Under the pieces are notes generated by a model. It saw only the letters and a program-made list of their open reading frames with translations. It was not told the origin of the DNA and made no database searches. Position numbers and translations under genes: made by a program. Of a stretch of 64,000 nucleotides of DNA, positions 1 to 8,276 are shown piece by piece (position 1 is the first letter of the stretch; the number at the start of each line of letters is the position of its first letter). Source of the stretch: Asticcacaulis sp. EMRT-3. GTDB lineage: Bacteria > Pseudomonadota > Alphaproteobacteria > Caulobacterales > Caulobacteraceae. Location of the stretch: assembly GCF_030027245.1 (NCBI RefSeq), contig NZ_JASERT010000001.1:2596501-2660500 (forward strand). Direction: 5' to 3'.

Positions 1-2096
1 CGCGGGCCATCATGCGGCGTCAGGCGGATGGCGGCGGGCGCGCCTGCGGTTTTTAAGCTATATTCGGAGTTTTTTCCATCCTTATAGGTGGTGACGGCCT
101 TCAGCTCGCCCGGCGCATAATGCACCTCAGGGAAGGTGAACAAAAAGCCTGAGCTGCGTTCACCCTTGCCGAGCGATTTTCCATTGAGGAACAGTTCGAC
201 ACTCTCGCCATTCGCCACGACATAGACCGGCTTGACCGTGCCCGCCGCATAGGTCCAGTGGCCGATAATGTAGGTGGCGGGCTCATCCGAATTGACCCAG
301 CCGCCCCACATGACGCGGTCGGCGTACCAGGCGTCTTTCGGCAGGCGCACGGCGTCGAGTACGCCGGAGCGGCGGTAATTATTATCGCCACGAAAGTGCG
401 AATTGCTGTCGGTAAAGCCGATCTTGACGCCACCCGCATTGACGCGATCACCTGAGCCGGGGCGCTGCTGGTAATAGTCCCACCAGCGTTTAACGTCCTC
501 GACCGCCATCGAATCGTTATTGCGGTTATAGTCGGGCGCATCTTTATGGAAGGGCGGCGTCCAGTCGTCCTCATAGGCGCGCGCCGCTTCATCGCGTGAA
601 TATTCATGCGCCCACAGGGGCTTACCCGCGCTTTTGTTGATATAGAGCATTTCGCCGCCATATTCGGCGATTTTGGAATCAAGCATTTCGCGCGCCCCAA
701 TGGCGCGGCCACCGTGCGGATCATAGAGGTCGCGTACCGCCTTCATCTGCGCCATATGGTCTTCGGTAATCGTCTTATTGCCGCTCTCATAAAAGATGAT
801 CGACGGGTCGTTGCGGTTATAGATGATGGCGTCGCGCATCAGCTCAACGCGCTGCTGCCAGCGGCGATCCTTGGGGTCGCCTTCGGAATCACCCGCCGGC
901 ATATTGGTCAGAAGCCCCAGACGGTCGGCCGATTCGACCTGTTGCTTCGAGGGCGTAACGTGCATCCAGCGCACCAGATTGCCATTATCGTGGGTGATCA
1001 GGCTGTCGGAAAAATCGCTGATCCACGGCGGCACCGAAATGCCGACGGCGGGCCATTCGTCGGTGGTGCGCTGGGCATAGCCTTTCAGGTGCAAAACGCG
1101 GTCATTGAGCGAAAACATGCCGTGCGCGAAGGTGGTTTTGCGGAAGCCGGTTTTTGTGTCCACGGCGTCGATGACGTGGCCGGACTCGTCCTTCAGCACG
1201 GTGGTGACGGTATAGAGATAGCCGTAACCCCAGCTCCAGAAATGGAGGCCGCCGATCTTCGCTTCGGCGCTTAAGGTCGTCGTTTCGCCCGCCTTCAGCG
1301 CTGCGCCGCCGCCGTCGATCGTGGCCACCAGCTTGCCGTCAAGATCGCGCACCATCGCCTGATAGGTCACATTCATCGCCTGATCGGCATGGACCTCCGT
1401 CTCGGCATGAATAGTGGCGCTTGCGCCCGCAATATCGAAGCCATCGGCCCAGATATAGGCGCCGGTCGTGCCGAGATTGGAATAGAGCGGCAGGGTCTGG
1501 TACACATCACCGGTCAGATGCAGACGCGCCGGCTTATTAATGCCGCCATAATTGGCGTAGAAGTTCATGTCGCTCCACTGGAACGGCGTGTGGGTGGCAC
1601 GCTCGCGGTATTTCCAGTTGCTGTCAACGCGCACGGCCACGACATTGTCGCCCGGTTTCAGGGCTTTCGTGATGTCGAAACCAAAGGCCATGACGCCATT
1701 TTCGCTTAAACCCACTTCAACGCCATTGACCCAGACCTCGGCGGCCTGACGCACGCCCTGAAATTCGAGAAAAGCATGGTCGGCGTGCGTGCCTTTCGGC
1801 AGGCGGAAGGTTTTGCGATACCAGGTGATGCCGGTCGACAGCTTGTGGATGTCGCGCGCGAACGCTTCTTCTTCATTGAAGGCGTGCGGCAGGGTGACGG
1901 CCTGCCAGCCCTTATCGTCATAGGTCGTGCCGGACGCCGCCGGATCATCGCCGGTGTGCATCTTCCAGTTCTGATCGAAATCGAACGACTGACGCGGCGA
2001 GGCGACCACGGTGGAGGCGCGCTCGGCATGGGCGGCTGTGGCCATGCCCGTGCAGAGGAGGATGGCGGCGATGGGCAGGCGGGATAAAAGCTTCAA
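1..2096 (-). CDS. Glycoside hydrolase family 2 (beta-galactosidase-like), exported, 3' end cut by window edge
   Basis: At least 698 residues are visible; the C-terminus runs off the left edge. I chose a TTG start at 2096 because it gives a good signal peptide (KLLSRLPIAAILLCTGMATAAHA) followed at once by a GH2 sugar-binding domain (DFDQNWKMH..., LPHAFNEEEAF, TWYRKTFRLP). The frame stays open across the region. The TIM-barrel catalytic pair is visible: Glu437 in FYESGN, the expected acid/base, and Glu498 in WAHEYS, the expected nucleophile. A later beta-sandwich segment (VANGESVELFLNGKSLG) is typical of bacterial GH2 proteins of the beta-galactosidase/DUF4982 type. It probably acts in the periplasm on galactosides from plant polysaccharides; the exact substrate cannot be read from the sequence. 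Confidence 0.85.
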   Translation of the reverse strand, partial: MKLLSRLPIAAILLCTGMATAAHAERASTVVASPRQSFDFDQNWKMHTGDDPAASGTTYDDKGWQAVTLPHAFNEEEAFARDIHKLSTGITWYRKTFRLPKGTHADHAFLEFQGVRQAAEVWVNGVEVGLSENGVMAFGFDITKALKPGDNVVAVRVDSNWKYRERATHTPFQWSDMNFYANYGGINKPARLHLTGDVYQTLPLYSNLGTTGAYIWADGFDIAGASATIHAETEVHADQAMNVTYQAMVRDLDGKLVATIDGGGAALKAGETTTLSAEAKIGGLHFWSWGYGYLYTVTTVLKDESGHVIDAVDTKTGFRKTTFAHGMFSLNDRVLHLKGYAQRTTDEWPAVGISVPPWISDFSDSLITHDNGNLVRWMHVTPSKQQVESADRLGLLTNMPAGDSEGDPKDRRWQQRVELMRDAIIYNRNDPSIIFYESGNKTITEDHMAQMKAVRDLYDPHGGRAIGAREMLDSKIAEYGGEMLYINKSAGKPLWAHEYSRDEAARAYEDDWTPPFHKDAPDYNRNNDSMAVEDVKRWWDYYQQRPGSGDRVNAGGVKIGFTDSNSHFRGDNNYRRSGVLDAVRLPKDAWYADRVMWGGWVNSDEPATYIIGHWTYAAGTVKPVYVVANGESVELFLNGKSLGKGERSSGFLFTFPEVHYAPGELKAVTTYKDGKNSEYSLKTAGAPAAIRLTPHDGP

Positions 2097-2321
2097 GACA
2101 GGCTCCACGCACTAAGGTCATACCAAAAAAGACGATGGGTATGATCAATAATGCGTGGAGTTGCGCATATGCAAGCAAAATTTGCGCGTTTCAATCAGAA
2201 ACGATCTTGCGACAAGAGATTAGAATTCGAGAGGCGTTATATTTATAAGAAAAATCATAAAATTCAAAAAGCGCGGCTTCGGAAATGACCGCTTGCGTCT
2301 CGACGCGCTTCGCTTGCTCGC

Positions 2322-2407
2322 CACCTCCCCGTCTTCGCTTTGCTTGACAGGGAGGAGGGATGTGCCGCATGTCACCCTCCTCCCTGTGCCAAAGGCATGG
2401 GGAGGTG
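2322..2407. repeat. Nested palindromic intergenic repeat
   Basis: The outer arms CACCTCCCC (2322-2330) and GGGGAGGTG (2399-2407) enclose a perfect 13-bp inner stem ACAGGGAGGAGGG (2347-2359) / CCCTCCTCCCTGT (2375-2387). It lies downstream of msrA in the 346-bp gap before the GH2 gene. The rest of that gap (2097-2320) is AT-richer and presumably carries the GH2 promoter; I recognise no operator with certainty. The CCTCCCC/GGGGAGG vocabulary is shared with the element at 24164-24322, so the two may be relatives. Confidence 0.7.
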
Positions 2408-2442
2408 TCGGCGAAAGCCGACGGAGGGGTATCTTTTGTTTC

Positions 2443-3051
2443 CTAGTCGGCCAGATTGCCCCAGAGCTTATGCAGGGCCGGGCCGCGTCCGCAGCCTTGG
2501 TAATAGGCCTCATAATGGGCGGCGTGGGTCTTCCAGAAATGCTGGTGATAGTCAGAGGCCGGATAGAAGGGCAGACCGGTCGCCGTCGATTTGACGATCA
2601 ATGTGGCGATAGGCTTGTTCAGTTGCTGGCCCACGGCGGCTTTGGAAGCGACGGCCTGTTTGTACTGGTCATTATTATAGGTGAAGATGGCCGTACGATA
2701 GCTGGAGCCGAAATCACAGATGACGCCATCGGGGTTGGTCGGGTCGGTATGGTGCCAGAAGGTATCGAGCAATTGCTGATAGGTCACCTTATCGGGATCG
2801 TAAGTCACTTCCACCGCCTCGACATGGCCGGTGGTTTCCGTCACCACCTCTTCATAGGTCGGATTTTTAACGTGGCCGCCCATGAAGCCCGCGCGCGTAT
2901 TGGTGACGCCGGCCACATGGTCGAAGGCCTTTTGCATACTCCAGAAACAGCCGCCGGCGAAGACGGCCACCTGGCTGGCGGCCTGGGCGGTCAGGGCCGT
3001 TGTGCTGAGCATCAAGGCCGCAGCGGCGGCGAAAATCGATTTTTTGAACAT
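2443..3051 (-). CDS. msrA: Peptide-methionine (S)-S-oxide reductase MsrA, exported
   Basis: 202 residues. The start at 3051 gives a Sec-type signal peptide (MFKKSIFAAAAALMLSTTALTAQA). The MsrA active-site motif GGCFWSMQ follows with catalytic Cys35, and the family regions (TRAGFMGG, HAEAVEVTYDP-like HVEAVEVTYDP, FWHHTDPT, SDYHQHFWKTH) are present. It reduces the S epimer of oxidised methionine; the signal peptide places it in the periplasm. It is read after msrB, which ends 102 bp upstream, so the two probably form an operon interrupted by the structured repeat at 3068-3152. The C-terminal cysteine (YYQGCGRG) may act as the resolving thiol; that is inference. Confidence 0.93.
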   Translation of the reverse strand: MFKKSIFAAAAALMLSTTALTAQAASQVAVFAGGCFWSMQKAFDHVAGVTNTRAGFMGGHVKNPTYEEVVTETTGHVEAVEVTYDPDKVTYQQLLDTFWHHTDPTNPDGVICDFGSSYRTAIFTYNNDQYKQAVASKAAVGQQLNKPIATLIVKSTATGLPFYPASDYHQHFWKTHAAHYEAYYQGCGRGPALHKLWGNLAD

Positions 3052-3067
3052 GGCAGATTCCTTATCT

Positions 3068-3152
3068 CCAGATGCGATGATTCTGTGCATTGCATCTGGC
3101 AAGGCCGACTGGCCGTCGCCGCTTATGCGGCGAGCCATGCGGCGTCTGAGCT
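3068..3152 (+). repeat. Structured repeat element, copy 1
   Basis: A hairpin CCAGATGCGATG (3068-3079) / CATTGCATCTGG (3088-3099) is followed by a 53-bp module (3100-3152) that matches 46 of 53 positions in copy 2 at 16111-16163. The module itself folds: a 6-bp stem CGCCGC-TTAT-GCGGCG, plus short GGCC/GGCC and GCC/GGC hairpins. The element fills almost the whole gap between msrB and msrA, ending one base before the msrB stop codon. The orientation given is that of the plus strand, opposite to the flanking genes. Confidence 0.8.
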
Positions 3153-3153
3153 A

Positions 3154-3639
3154 TCAAGCAGGGTGGAATTGCAGGGCCGCGCCATTATTGCAGTAGCGCT
3201 TGCCGGTGGGGGGCGGGCCGTCATCGAACAGATGGCCCTGATGGCCGCCGCAGCGTGCGCAGTGATATTCGGTGCGCTCGACCACGATCTTGAAATCGGC
3301 CTTCATGTTCAGATGGCCGGGTATGGCGCGGAAAAAGCTGGGCCAGCCGGTGCCGGAATCATATTTGGTATCGGAATTGAACAGGGGCAGGTCGCAGCCG
3401 AGGCAGGCGAAGACGCCTTTGCGGTGTTCATTGAGCAGCGGGCTGGAAAAGGGCCGCTCGGTGGCCTCGTGGCGCAGCACCTCATAGCTGAGCGGGGATA
3501 AGCGCTTCTTCCATTCGGCGTCGGAAAGATTAAGCGGGGCGATGGTTTCGGCACTGGCGGAGGTGCCGCCGCCGCTTCCGGCAATGGCGGTGCCGAGAAC
3601 CCCCAGGCTGATCATCGAAAGAAAATCACGGCGTATCAT
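3154..3639 (-). CDS. msrB: Peptide-methionine (R)-S-oxide reductase MsrB, exported (Tat-like signal)
   Basis: 161 residues. The N-terminus MIRRDFLSMISLGVLG has a twin-arginine start and hydrophobic stretch, so export by Tat is likely. The SelR/MsrB domain follows: zinc ligands Cys79/Cys82 (CLGC) and Cys127/Cys130 (CARC), and catalytic Cys150 in RYCNNG where most family members read RYCINS. The start at 3639 has a clear AAGGAG ribosome site nine bases upstream. It reduces the R epimer and complements the exported MsrA encoded next. Confidence 0.92.
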   Translation of the reverse strand: MIRRDFLSMISLGVLGTAIAGSGGGTSASAETIAPLNLSDAEWKKRLSPLSYEVLRHEATERPFSSPLLNEHRKGVFACLGCDLPLFNSDTKYDSGTGWPSFFRAIPGHLNMKADFKIVVERTEYHCARCGGHQGHLFDDGPPPTGKRYCNNGAALQFHPA

Positions 3640-3827
3640 GTGACGGGCTCCTTATTGGCTGTCTGCTTCTTATACGCCGCTGCCGCTGATCGGGTTACAT
3701 CGGCGCTTATATAGGCGGCATAAAAGTCGGACGGGTCGGGCTCAGCCTGCTTCCGCAGCGTCAAGGGGTGTGCCTTTTTTAACGCACCTGTTATCGCCCG
3801 GACACGAATAGGGCTCTGGTGGGGCCG

Positions 3828-3845
3828 CTGTCACACAACTGTCGT
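3828..3845 (+). promoter_or_regulatory. Pho box upstream of the porin gene
   Basis: CTGTCACACAACTGTCGT is two heptamers (CTGTCAC and CTGTCGT) spaced 11 bp, the PhoB direct-repeat arrangement known from alphaproteobacteria. It sits 103 bp before the porin start. A weaker GCGTCAT half lies in phase 22 bp further on (3861). This is the main recognisable signal in the 308-bp gap 3640-3947, which separates the divergent msrB and porin genes. Confidence 0.75.
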
Positions 3846-3947
3846 CGAACCTACACGCAAGCGTCATGCGCCGACCCTATAGCGCCTGACGTGGCCTTCG
3901 CTGTTCGAGGCCAGACTATTTCCAGACGTCCAAACAAGGGTCTCTCC

Positions 3948-4979
3948 ATGAAAACCTCCCTCATCCTCGGCACCGCAATAGGCGCCCTCATGATGACCGC
4001 CGCCGCCGGTGCCAATGCTCAGAGCTGGGCTGACAACACCACGGTTTCCGGCCGCATCTATGCCGACGTGACCGACCTGTCCGTCAAGACCAACGATGTC
4101 AAGCAGCCGGCCAGCGGTTTCGGCACGGACGTGAAGCGCTTCTACATCGGCATCGACCACAAGTTCGACAATATCTGGGCCGTCAACGTCACCACCGATT
4201 TCACGACCGTCAACACCAATAGCGGCAATCTCGATTCGGTCTATATCAAGAAGGCCTATGTCGAAGGCAAGTTCTCACCGGCCCTGGATGTGCGCATCGG
4301 CTCGACCGACATGCCGTGGATCCCCTATGCCGAAGGCATTTACGGCTACCGCTATATTGAAAACACCCTGTCCGACAAGGCGCATGTCGGCACCTCGGCC
4401 GACTGGGGCGTCCACGCGAACGGCAAGCTCGGCCCGATCTTCTCCTACGCCATCTCGGCTGTGAACGGCAATGGCTACAAGAACACGGCCCGCGCCAAGA
4501 GCGTGGATGTTGAAGGCCGTCTGAGCGCCAAGCTGCCCCAGTGGGATTTCGCCATCGGTGGTTATACCGGCAAGCTCGGCACGGTTTATGGGGTGGCGAC
4601 GCCGAACACGGCTAATCGCTTCAATGCCATCGGTGCCTGGCATAATGATGTCGCCCGTGTGGGCGTCGAATATTTCTCGGCCAATGACTATTCCGCCGCC
4701 ATCATCAAGGGCGCGCCGGAAGACAAGGCCGACGGCTGGTCGGTGTTCGGCAATTATCAGTTGAACCCGGTTTATGGCCTGGTCGCCCGCTATGACGACG
4801 TGAAGCCGAACAAGACGACCGTGTCGTCGCGCGAAGACAAGTATTACAATGTCGGCGTCACCTATGCCGCCTTCAAGAATGTCAGCTTCGCCCTGATGCT
4901 GAAGCACGACGAGCTGTCCTCGACGGGCGTCAAGACCGTGACCGACGAAGTCGGCATCTGGTCGCAAATGCAATACTAA
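3948..4979 (+). CDS. Outer-membrane porin, probably phosphate-starvation induced
   Basis: 343 residues. The ATG at 3948 gives a signal peptide (MKTSLILGTAIGALMMTAAAGANAQ) and the rest has the alternating beta-strand pattern of a trimeric porin or phosphate-selective porin-like barrel (VSGRIYADVTDLS, RFYIGIDHKFDNIWAVNVTTDF, NVGVTYAAFKNVSFALMLKHDE). It ends in an aromatic residue (QMQY), as outer-membrane barrels do. The Pho box at 3828 and the pst genes just downstream suggest that it passes phosphate or organophosphates across the outer membrane. A GTG 129 bp upstream is in frame but would put non-signal sequence first, so I rejected it. Confidence 0.78.
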   Translation: MKTSLILGTAIGALMMTAAAGANAQSWADNTTVSGRIYADVTDLSVKTNDVKQPASGFGTDVKRFYIGIDHKFDNIWAVNVTTDFTTVNTNSGNLDSVYIKKAYVEGKFSPALDVRIGSTDMPWIPYAEGIYGYRYIENTLSDKAHVGTSADWGVHANGKLGPIFSYAISAVNGNGYKNTARAKSVDVEGRLSAKLPQWDFAIGGYTGKLGTVYGVATPNTANRFNAIGAWHNDVARVGVEYFSANDYSAAIIKGAPEDKADGWSVFGNYQLNPVYGLVARYDDVKPNKTTVSSREDKYYNVGVTYAAFKNVSFALMLKHDELSSTGVKTVTDEVGIWSQMQY

Positions 4980-5016
4980 AATCCGTCGCCTTCGGGCGAA
5001 GGATGTCGTCAAAGAA

Positions 5017-5046
5017 GGCCGTCGCGCATGTCGCGGCGGCCTTTTT
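5017..5046 (+). terminator. Rho-independent terminator after the porin gene
   Basis: GGCCGTCGCG (5017-5026) pairs with CGCGGCGGCC (5032-5041), one mismatch, followed by TTTTT. It closes porin transcription before pstS. Confidence 0.88.
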
Positions 5047-5125
5047 CTGTGTCATTTATGATGAGAAATGGCGATTTTTTCTGAAAAAAATAGGTTTTTT
5101 CACGGTGTCACAATCTTTAACGGCG

Positions 5126-5143
5126 CTGTCATATAGGTGTTAC
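5126..5143 (+). promoter_or_regulatory. Pho box upstream of pstS
   Basis: CTGTCATATAGGTGTTAC consists of two heptamers spaced 11 bp. A further GTGTCAC half lies 21 bp upstream (5105), close to two helical repeats away, so PhoB may bind a longer array. It lies 65 bp before the pstS start codon. Confidence 0.78.
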
Positions 5144-5207
5144 AAAAGACAGGTAACCCCATTCTCAGGATCACACGGGGTCCGCAAAATTCCTAAGGAG
5201 ATGGGGA

Positions 5208-6269
5208 ATGTTCAAGTTTCTGACGGTTGCGGCGGTTGCCGCACTGATTATCGCTCCGGTCGCTTCGACCGCAACGGCTGCTGGCACGATTTCGGGTGCC
5301 GGCTCCACCTTCGCCGCGCCGCTCTACGCCAAGTGGGCGGAAGGCTATAAGGCGACCACGGGTTCCAACCTCAACTATCAGGCCATCGGTTCCGGCGGCG
5401 GCATCAAGCAGATCGAAGCCAATACGGTTGATTTCGGCGGCACCGACAAGCCGCTGACCGAAGATGTTCTCGCTCAGAACGGCCTCTATCAGTTCCCGAC
5501 CGCCGTTGGCGGCGTGGTTCCGGCCATCAATGTTCCGGGCATTCCTTCCGGCAAGCTGAAGCTGTCGGGCCAGACCCTGGCCGACATCTATCAGGGCAAG
5601 ATCACCAAGTGGAATGACCCGGCCATCGCCAGGTTCAATGCCGGTCTGGCCCTGCCGAACCTGCCGATCACCGTTGTTCACCGTTCGGATGGTTCCGGCA
5701 CGACCTTCATCTTCACCACCTATCTGTCGGTTGCCTCGGCGGACTGGAAAGCCAAGGTTGGCGCGAACGACTCGGTTGAATGGCCGGTGGGCGTTGGCGG
5801 CAAGGGTTCCGACGGTGTTGCGGCGCTCGTGCGTGGTACGGTTGGCTCGATCGGTTTCGTCGAATATTCCTACGTCCAGCAAACCCACATCAACTTCGCT
5901 CTGGTTGCTTCGCATGACGCTACCTGGCCGCAGCCGACCGCTGAGAATTTCAAGGCCGCTACCGCCGGTGCCGACTGGGCGCACGCTCCGGGCAATTATC
6001 TGATGATCGTCAATCAACCGGGCAAAAATGCCTGGCCGATCTCCGGTGCTACCTTCGCCCTGGTGCACAAGGCCCCGAACGCTGCTGATGCTGCCAAGGT
6101 GGCCGGTGTGCTGAAGTTCTTCGATTACGGCTTCAAGAACGGCGACACGAACGCCAATGACCTGTTCTATGTGCCGCTGCCGGCCTCGGTGAAGACGCTG
6201 ATCCGCAAGCAATGGGCTTCGCAAATCCAGTCGGGCGGCAAGCCGGTTTACGTGTCTCCCAACAAGTAA
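5208..6269 (+). CDS. pstS: Phosphate ABC transporter, periplasmic phosphate-binding protein PstS
   Basis: 353 residues, start behind a strong AAGGAG. The signal peptide ends near ATAA-GTISG, and the mature protein begins with the family signature GAGSTFAAPLYAKW. Phosphate-contacting motifs are visible: GSGGGIKQIEANTVDFGGTD, HRSDGSGTTFIFTTYL and VGGKGSDGV. It captures inorganic phosphate in the periplasm for the PstCAB transporter encoded next. The Pho box at 5126 implies PhoB induction. A hairpin lies in the 156-bp gap before pstC. Confidence 0.97.
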   Translation: MFKFLTVAAVAALIIAPVASTATAAGTISGAGSTFAAPLYAKWAEGYKATTGSNLNYQAIGSGGGIKQIEANTVDFGGTDKPLTEDVLAQNGLYQFPTAVGGVVPAINVPGIPSGKLKLSGQTLADIYQGKITKWNDPAIARFNAGLALPNLPITVVHRSDGSGTTFIFTTYLSVASADWKAKVGANDSVEWPVGVGGKGSDGVAALVRGTVGSIGFVEYSYVQQTHINFALVASHDATWPQPTAENFKAATAGADWAHAPGNYLMIVNQPGKNAWPISGATFALVHKAPNAADAAKVAGVLKFFDYGFKNGDTNANDLFYVPLPASVKTLIRKQWASQIQSGGKPVYVSPNK

Positions 6270-6295
6270 GCCTGCGCTGATACGCTGAAAACGCG

Positions 6296-6323
6296 GGGCG
6301 AGGTCGGTTTTTTGGCCTCGCCC
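6296..6323 (+). terminator. Hairpin between pstS and pstC (partial terminator or mRNA stabiliser)
   Basis: GGGCGAGG (6296-6303) pairs with CCTCGCCC (6316-6323) across a 12-nt loop that itself contains a T run; no U tract follows the stem. Such a hairpin after a binding-protein gene commonly raises its expression above that of the membrane components; that role is inferred here. Confidence 0.55.
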
Positions 6324-6425
6324 TGTCTGCATGTCCAGAGACAATGACCACCACCAAGCTTGTATCCGTCCTGTGCGGTGGGTATAGGCTGAAAGCCGCA
6401 AGACCAACCGGGAACAGACACGCTC

Positions 6426-7391
6426 ATGTCCGCTGAAACACCCGCCACCGCATCCGCCACGTCCCAGGCATCAGGCCCGCGCCTCGACCCCACTGATCCC
6501 ATCTTCCGCTGGGTGTCTTTCGGGGCGGCCACCCTGTTGCTGGCCGTGCTGGCGGGCATTATCGGCTCGCTGCTCGTCGGCGGCTGGCCGGCCCTGTCAA
6601 AATTCGGTTTCGGCTTTTTCATCCATTCGACCTGGAATCCGGTTACTGAGCAATATGGCGCTGCCGGGCCGATTGTCGGCACAATCATCTCCTCAGCCCT
6701 GGCGCTGGTGTTTGCCTTGCCGATTGCGGTCGGGGTTGCGGTGTACCTGACCCAGTTCTGCCCGCGTGCCCTGGCTCAACCTCTGTCCACGGCGGTGGAA
6801 CTGCTGGCGGGCATTCCCTCCATTGTTTACGGCATGTGGGGCCTGTTCGTCTTCGCCCCCTTCTTCGCCAATCATGTGCAGGTGCCGCTGATGATGGCGG
6901 CCAAGCCCGGCTCGCTGCTCGATAAGCTGACCACCGGCATTCCCAATGGCGCCAATGTCCTGACCGCCTCGATCATCCTGGCCATCATGATCCTGCCCTA
7001 TATGGCGGCTGTGTTTCGTGAGCTGTTCCGCTCGATCCCGCCGCAGGTGCGCGAAGCCGCCTTCGGGGTGGGGGCCACGCCGTTTGAGGTGACCACCTCG
7101 GTCATCATCCCCTATGTGCAAAAGGGCATGATCGGCGTGATCATGCTGGGACTTGGCCGGGCACTTGGCGAAACCATGGCCGTCACCTTCATCATCGGCA
7201 ATTCGCACCGCTTCCCGAAATCGCTGTTCGATTCGAGCGCCACGCTCGCCTCGACCATTGCCAATGAATTCGCCGAAGCCACCACCGAAATGCACACTTC
7301 GGCGCTGATGGCGCTGGGCTTCGTGCTGTTTCTCATCACCTTCGCGGTTCTGGCGGCGGCGCGCGCGCTGTTGTCGAACCAGCGTTATTAG
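6426..7391 (+). CDS. pstC: Phosphate ABC transporter permease PstC
   Basis: 321 residues with about six membrane segments, the first at roughly residues 35-60. The family signature is clear: ELLAGIPSIVYGMWGLFVF, and the EAA-type coupling loop REAAFGVGATPFEV that contacts PstB, followed by GLGRALGETMAVTFIIGN. The N-terminal 30 residues are polar and rich in Ala, Ser and Thr. It forms the inner-membrane channel together with PstA, whose gene starts 11 bp downstream. Confidence 0.96.
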   Translation: MSAETPATASATSQASGPRLDPTDPIFRWVSFGAATLLLAVLAGIIGSLLVGGWPALSKFGFGFFIHSTWNPVTEQYGAAGPIVGTIISSALALVFALPIAVGVAVYLTQFCPRALAQPLSTAVELLAGIPSIVYGMWGLFVFAPFFANHVQVPLMMAAKPGSLLDKLTTGIPNGANVLTASIILAIMILPYMAAVFRELFRSIPPQVREAAFGVGATPFEVTTSVIIPYVQKGMIGVIMLGLGRALGETMAVTFIIGNSHRFPKSLFDSSATLASTIANEFAEATTEMHTSALMALGFVLFLITFAVLAAARALLSNQRY

Positions 7392-7402
7392 GAGCGCTGA
7401 CC

Positions 7403-8242
7403 ATGAACCGCGCTTTTCGCCGCAAGGCCGCCAACACCGTCTTCGTCAGCCTGTGCGTGATCGCCACCCTGATCTCGCTGGCGGCCCTGGGCCTGATCCT
7501 GTACTCCCTGTTCAAGGAGGGGCTGGGCGGCATGAACCTGCAAATCTTCACGATGGATACGCCCGCGCCGGGCTCGGAGGGGGGCTTACGCAACGCCATC
7601 TATGGCTCGATCCTGATGTGCGGCGTCGGCATGATCATCGCCCTGGTCGTCGGCGTGCTGGCCGGGACATGGCTGGCCGAAATCGGCGGCGACACCCCTT
7701 ACGGCCACGCTGTGCGCTTTCTCAACGATGTTTTGCTGTCAGCGCCTTCGATCCTGATCGGCCTGTTCGTCTATGAGCTGATGGTCAAGCCGCTGCATGG
7801 CTTTTCCGGTTGGGCGGGGGCTGTGGCCCTGTCGATCCTGGCCACGCCGATCGTGACGCGCACCACCGAAGACATTCTCAACCTGCAACCCAATGCGTTG
7901 CGCGAAGCCGGCATGGCGCTCGGTTCCTCGCAATTCACCACGATCCGCAAGATCATCTGGAAGGCGGCGGGCGCTGGCCTGCTGACCGGCGGCCTGCTCG
8001 GCTTTGCGCGCATTTCCGGCGAAACGGCACCGCTTCTGTTTACCGCGCTGAACAACCAGTTCTTTGAAGGCAATATGGCGCATCCGATGTCGTCTCTGCC
8101 GGTGGTGATGTTCAATATGGCGCTCAGCCCCTATTCCGACTGGAACAGGCTGGCCTGGGCCGCTGCCCTGCTGGTGGCCGTGGCCGTGCTGGTCGTCAAC
8201 ATCATCGGGCGCTGGCTCGCCCGCGAAAAGCAATCTCACTAA
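7403..8242 (+). CDS. pstA: Phosphate ABC transporter permease PstA
   Basis: 279 residues, six predicted membrane spans. Typical PstA motifs are FLNDVLLSAPSILIGLFVYE, TRTTEDILNLQPNALREAGMALGSSQ (coupling loop) and GFARISGETAPLLFTALNN. The start follows the pstC stop by 11 bp with a GGAG in between, and pstB begins 34 bp later. It pairs with PstC to make the translocation path. Confidence 0.96.
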   Translation: MNRAFRRKAANTVFVSLCVIATLISLAALGLILYSLFKEGLGGMNLQIFTMDTPAPGSEGGLRNAIYGSILMCGVGMIIALVVGVLAGTWLAEIGGDTPYGHAVRFLNDVLLSAPSILIGLFVYELMVKPLHGFSGWAGAVALSILATPIVTRTTEDILNLQPNALREAGMALGSSQFTTIRKIIWKAAGAGLLTGGLLGFARISGETAPLLFTALNNQFFEGNMAHPMSSLPVVMFNMALSPYSDWNRLAWAAALLVAVAVLVVNIIGRWLAREKQSH

Positions 8243-8276
8243 TCTCACTCCATCTGGCTCCTGACCGAGAAAACGC

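Noticed and set aside
4275..5012. Open frame antisense to the porin gene
   Set aside because: The porin signal peptide, barrel pattern and Pho box make the plus strand the coding one.
5102..5125. A second full Pho box before pstS
   Set aside because: Only one good half (GTGTCAC at 5105) is present; the partner heptamer 11 bp on does not match.
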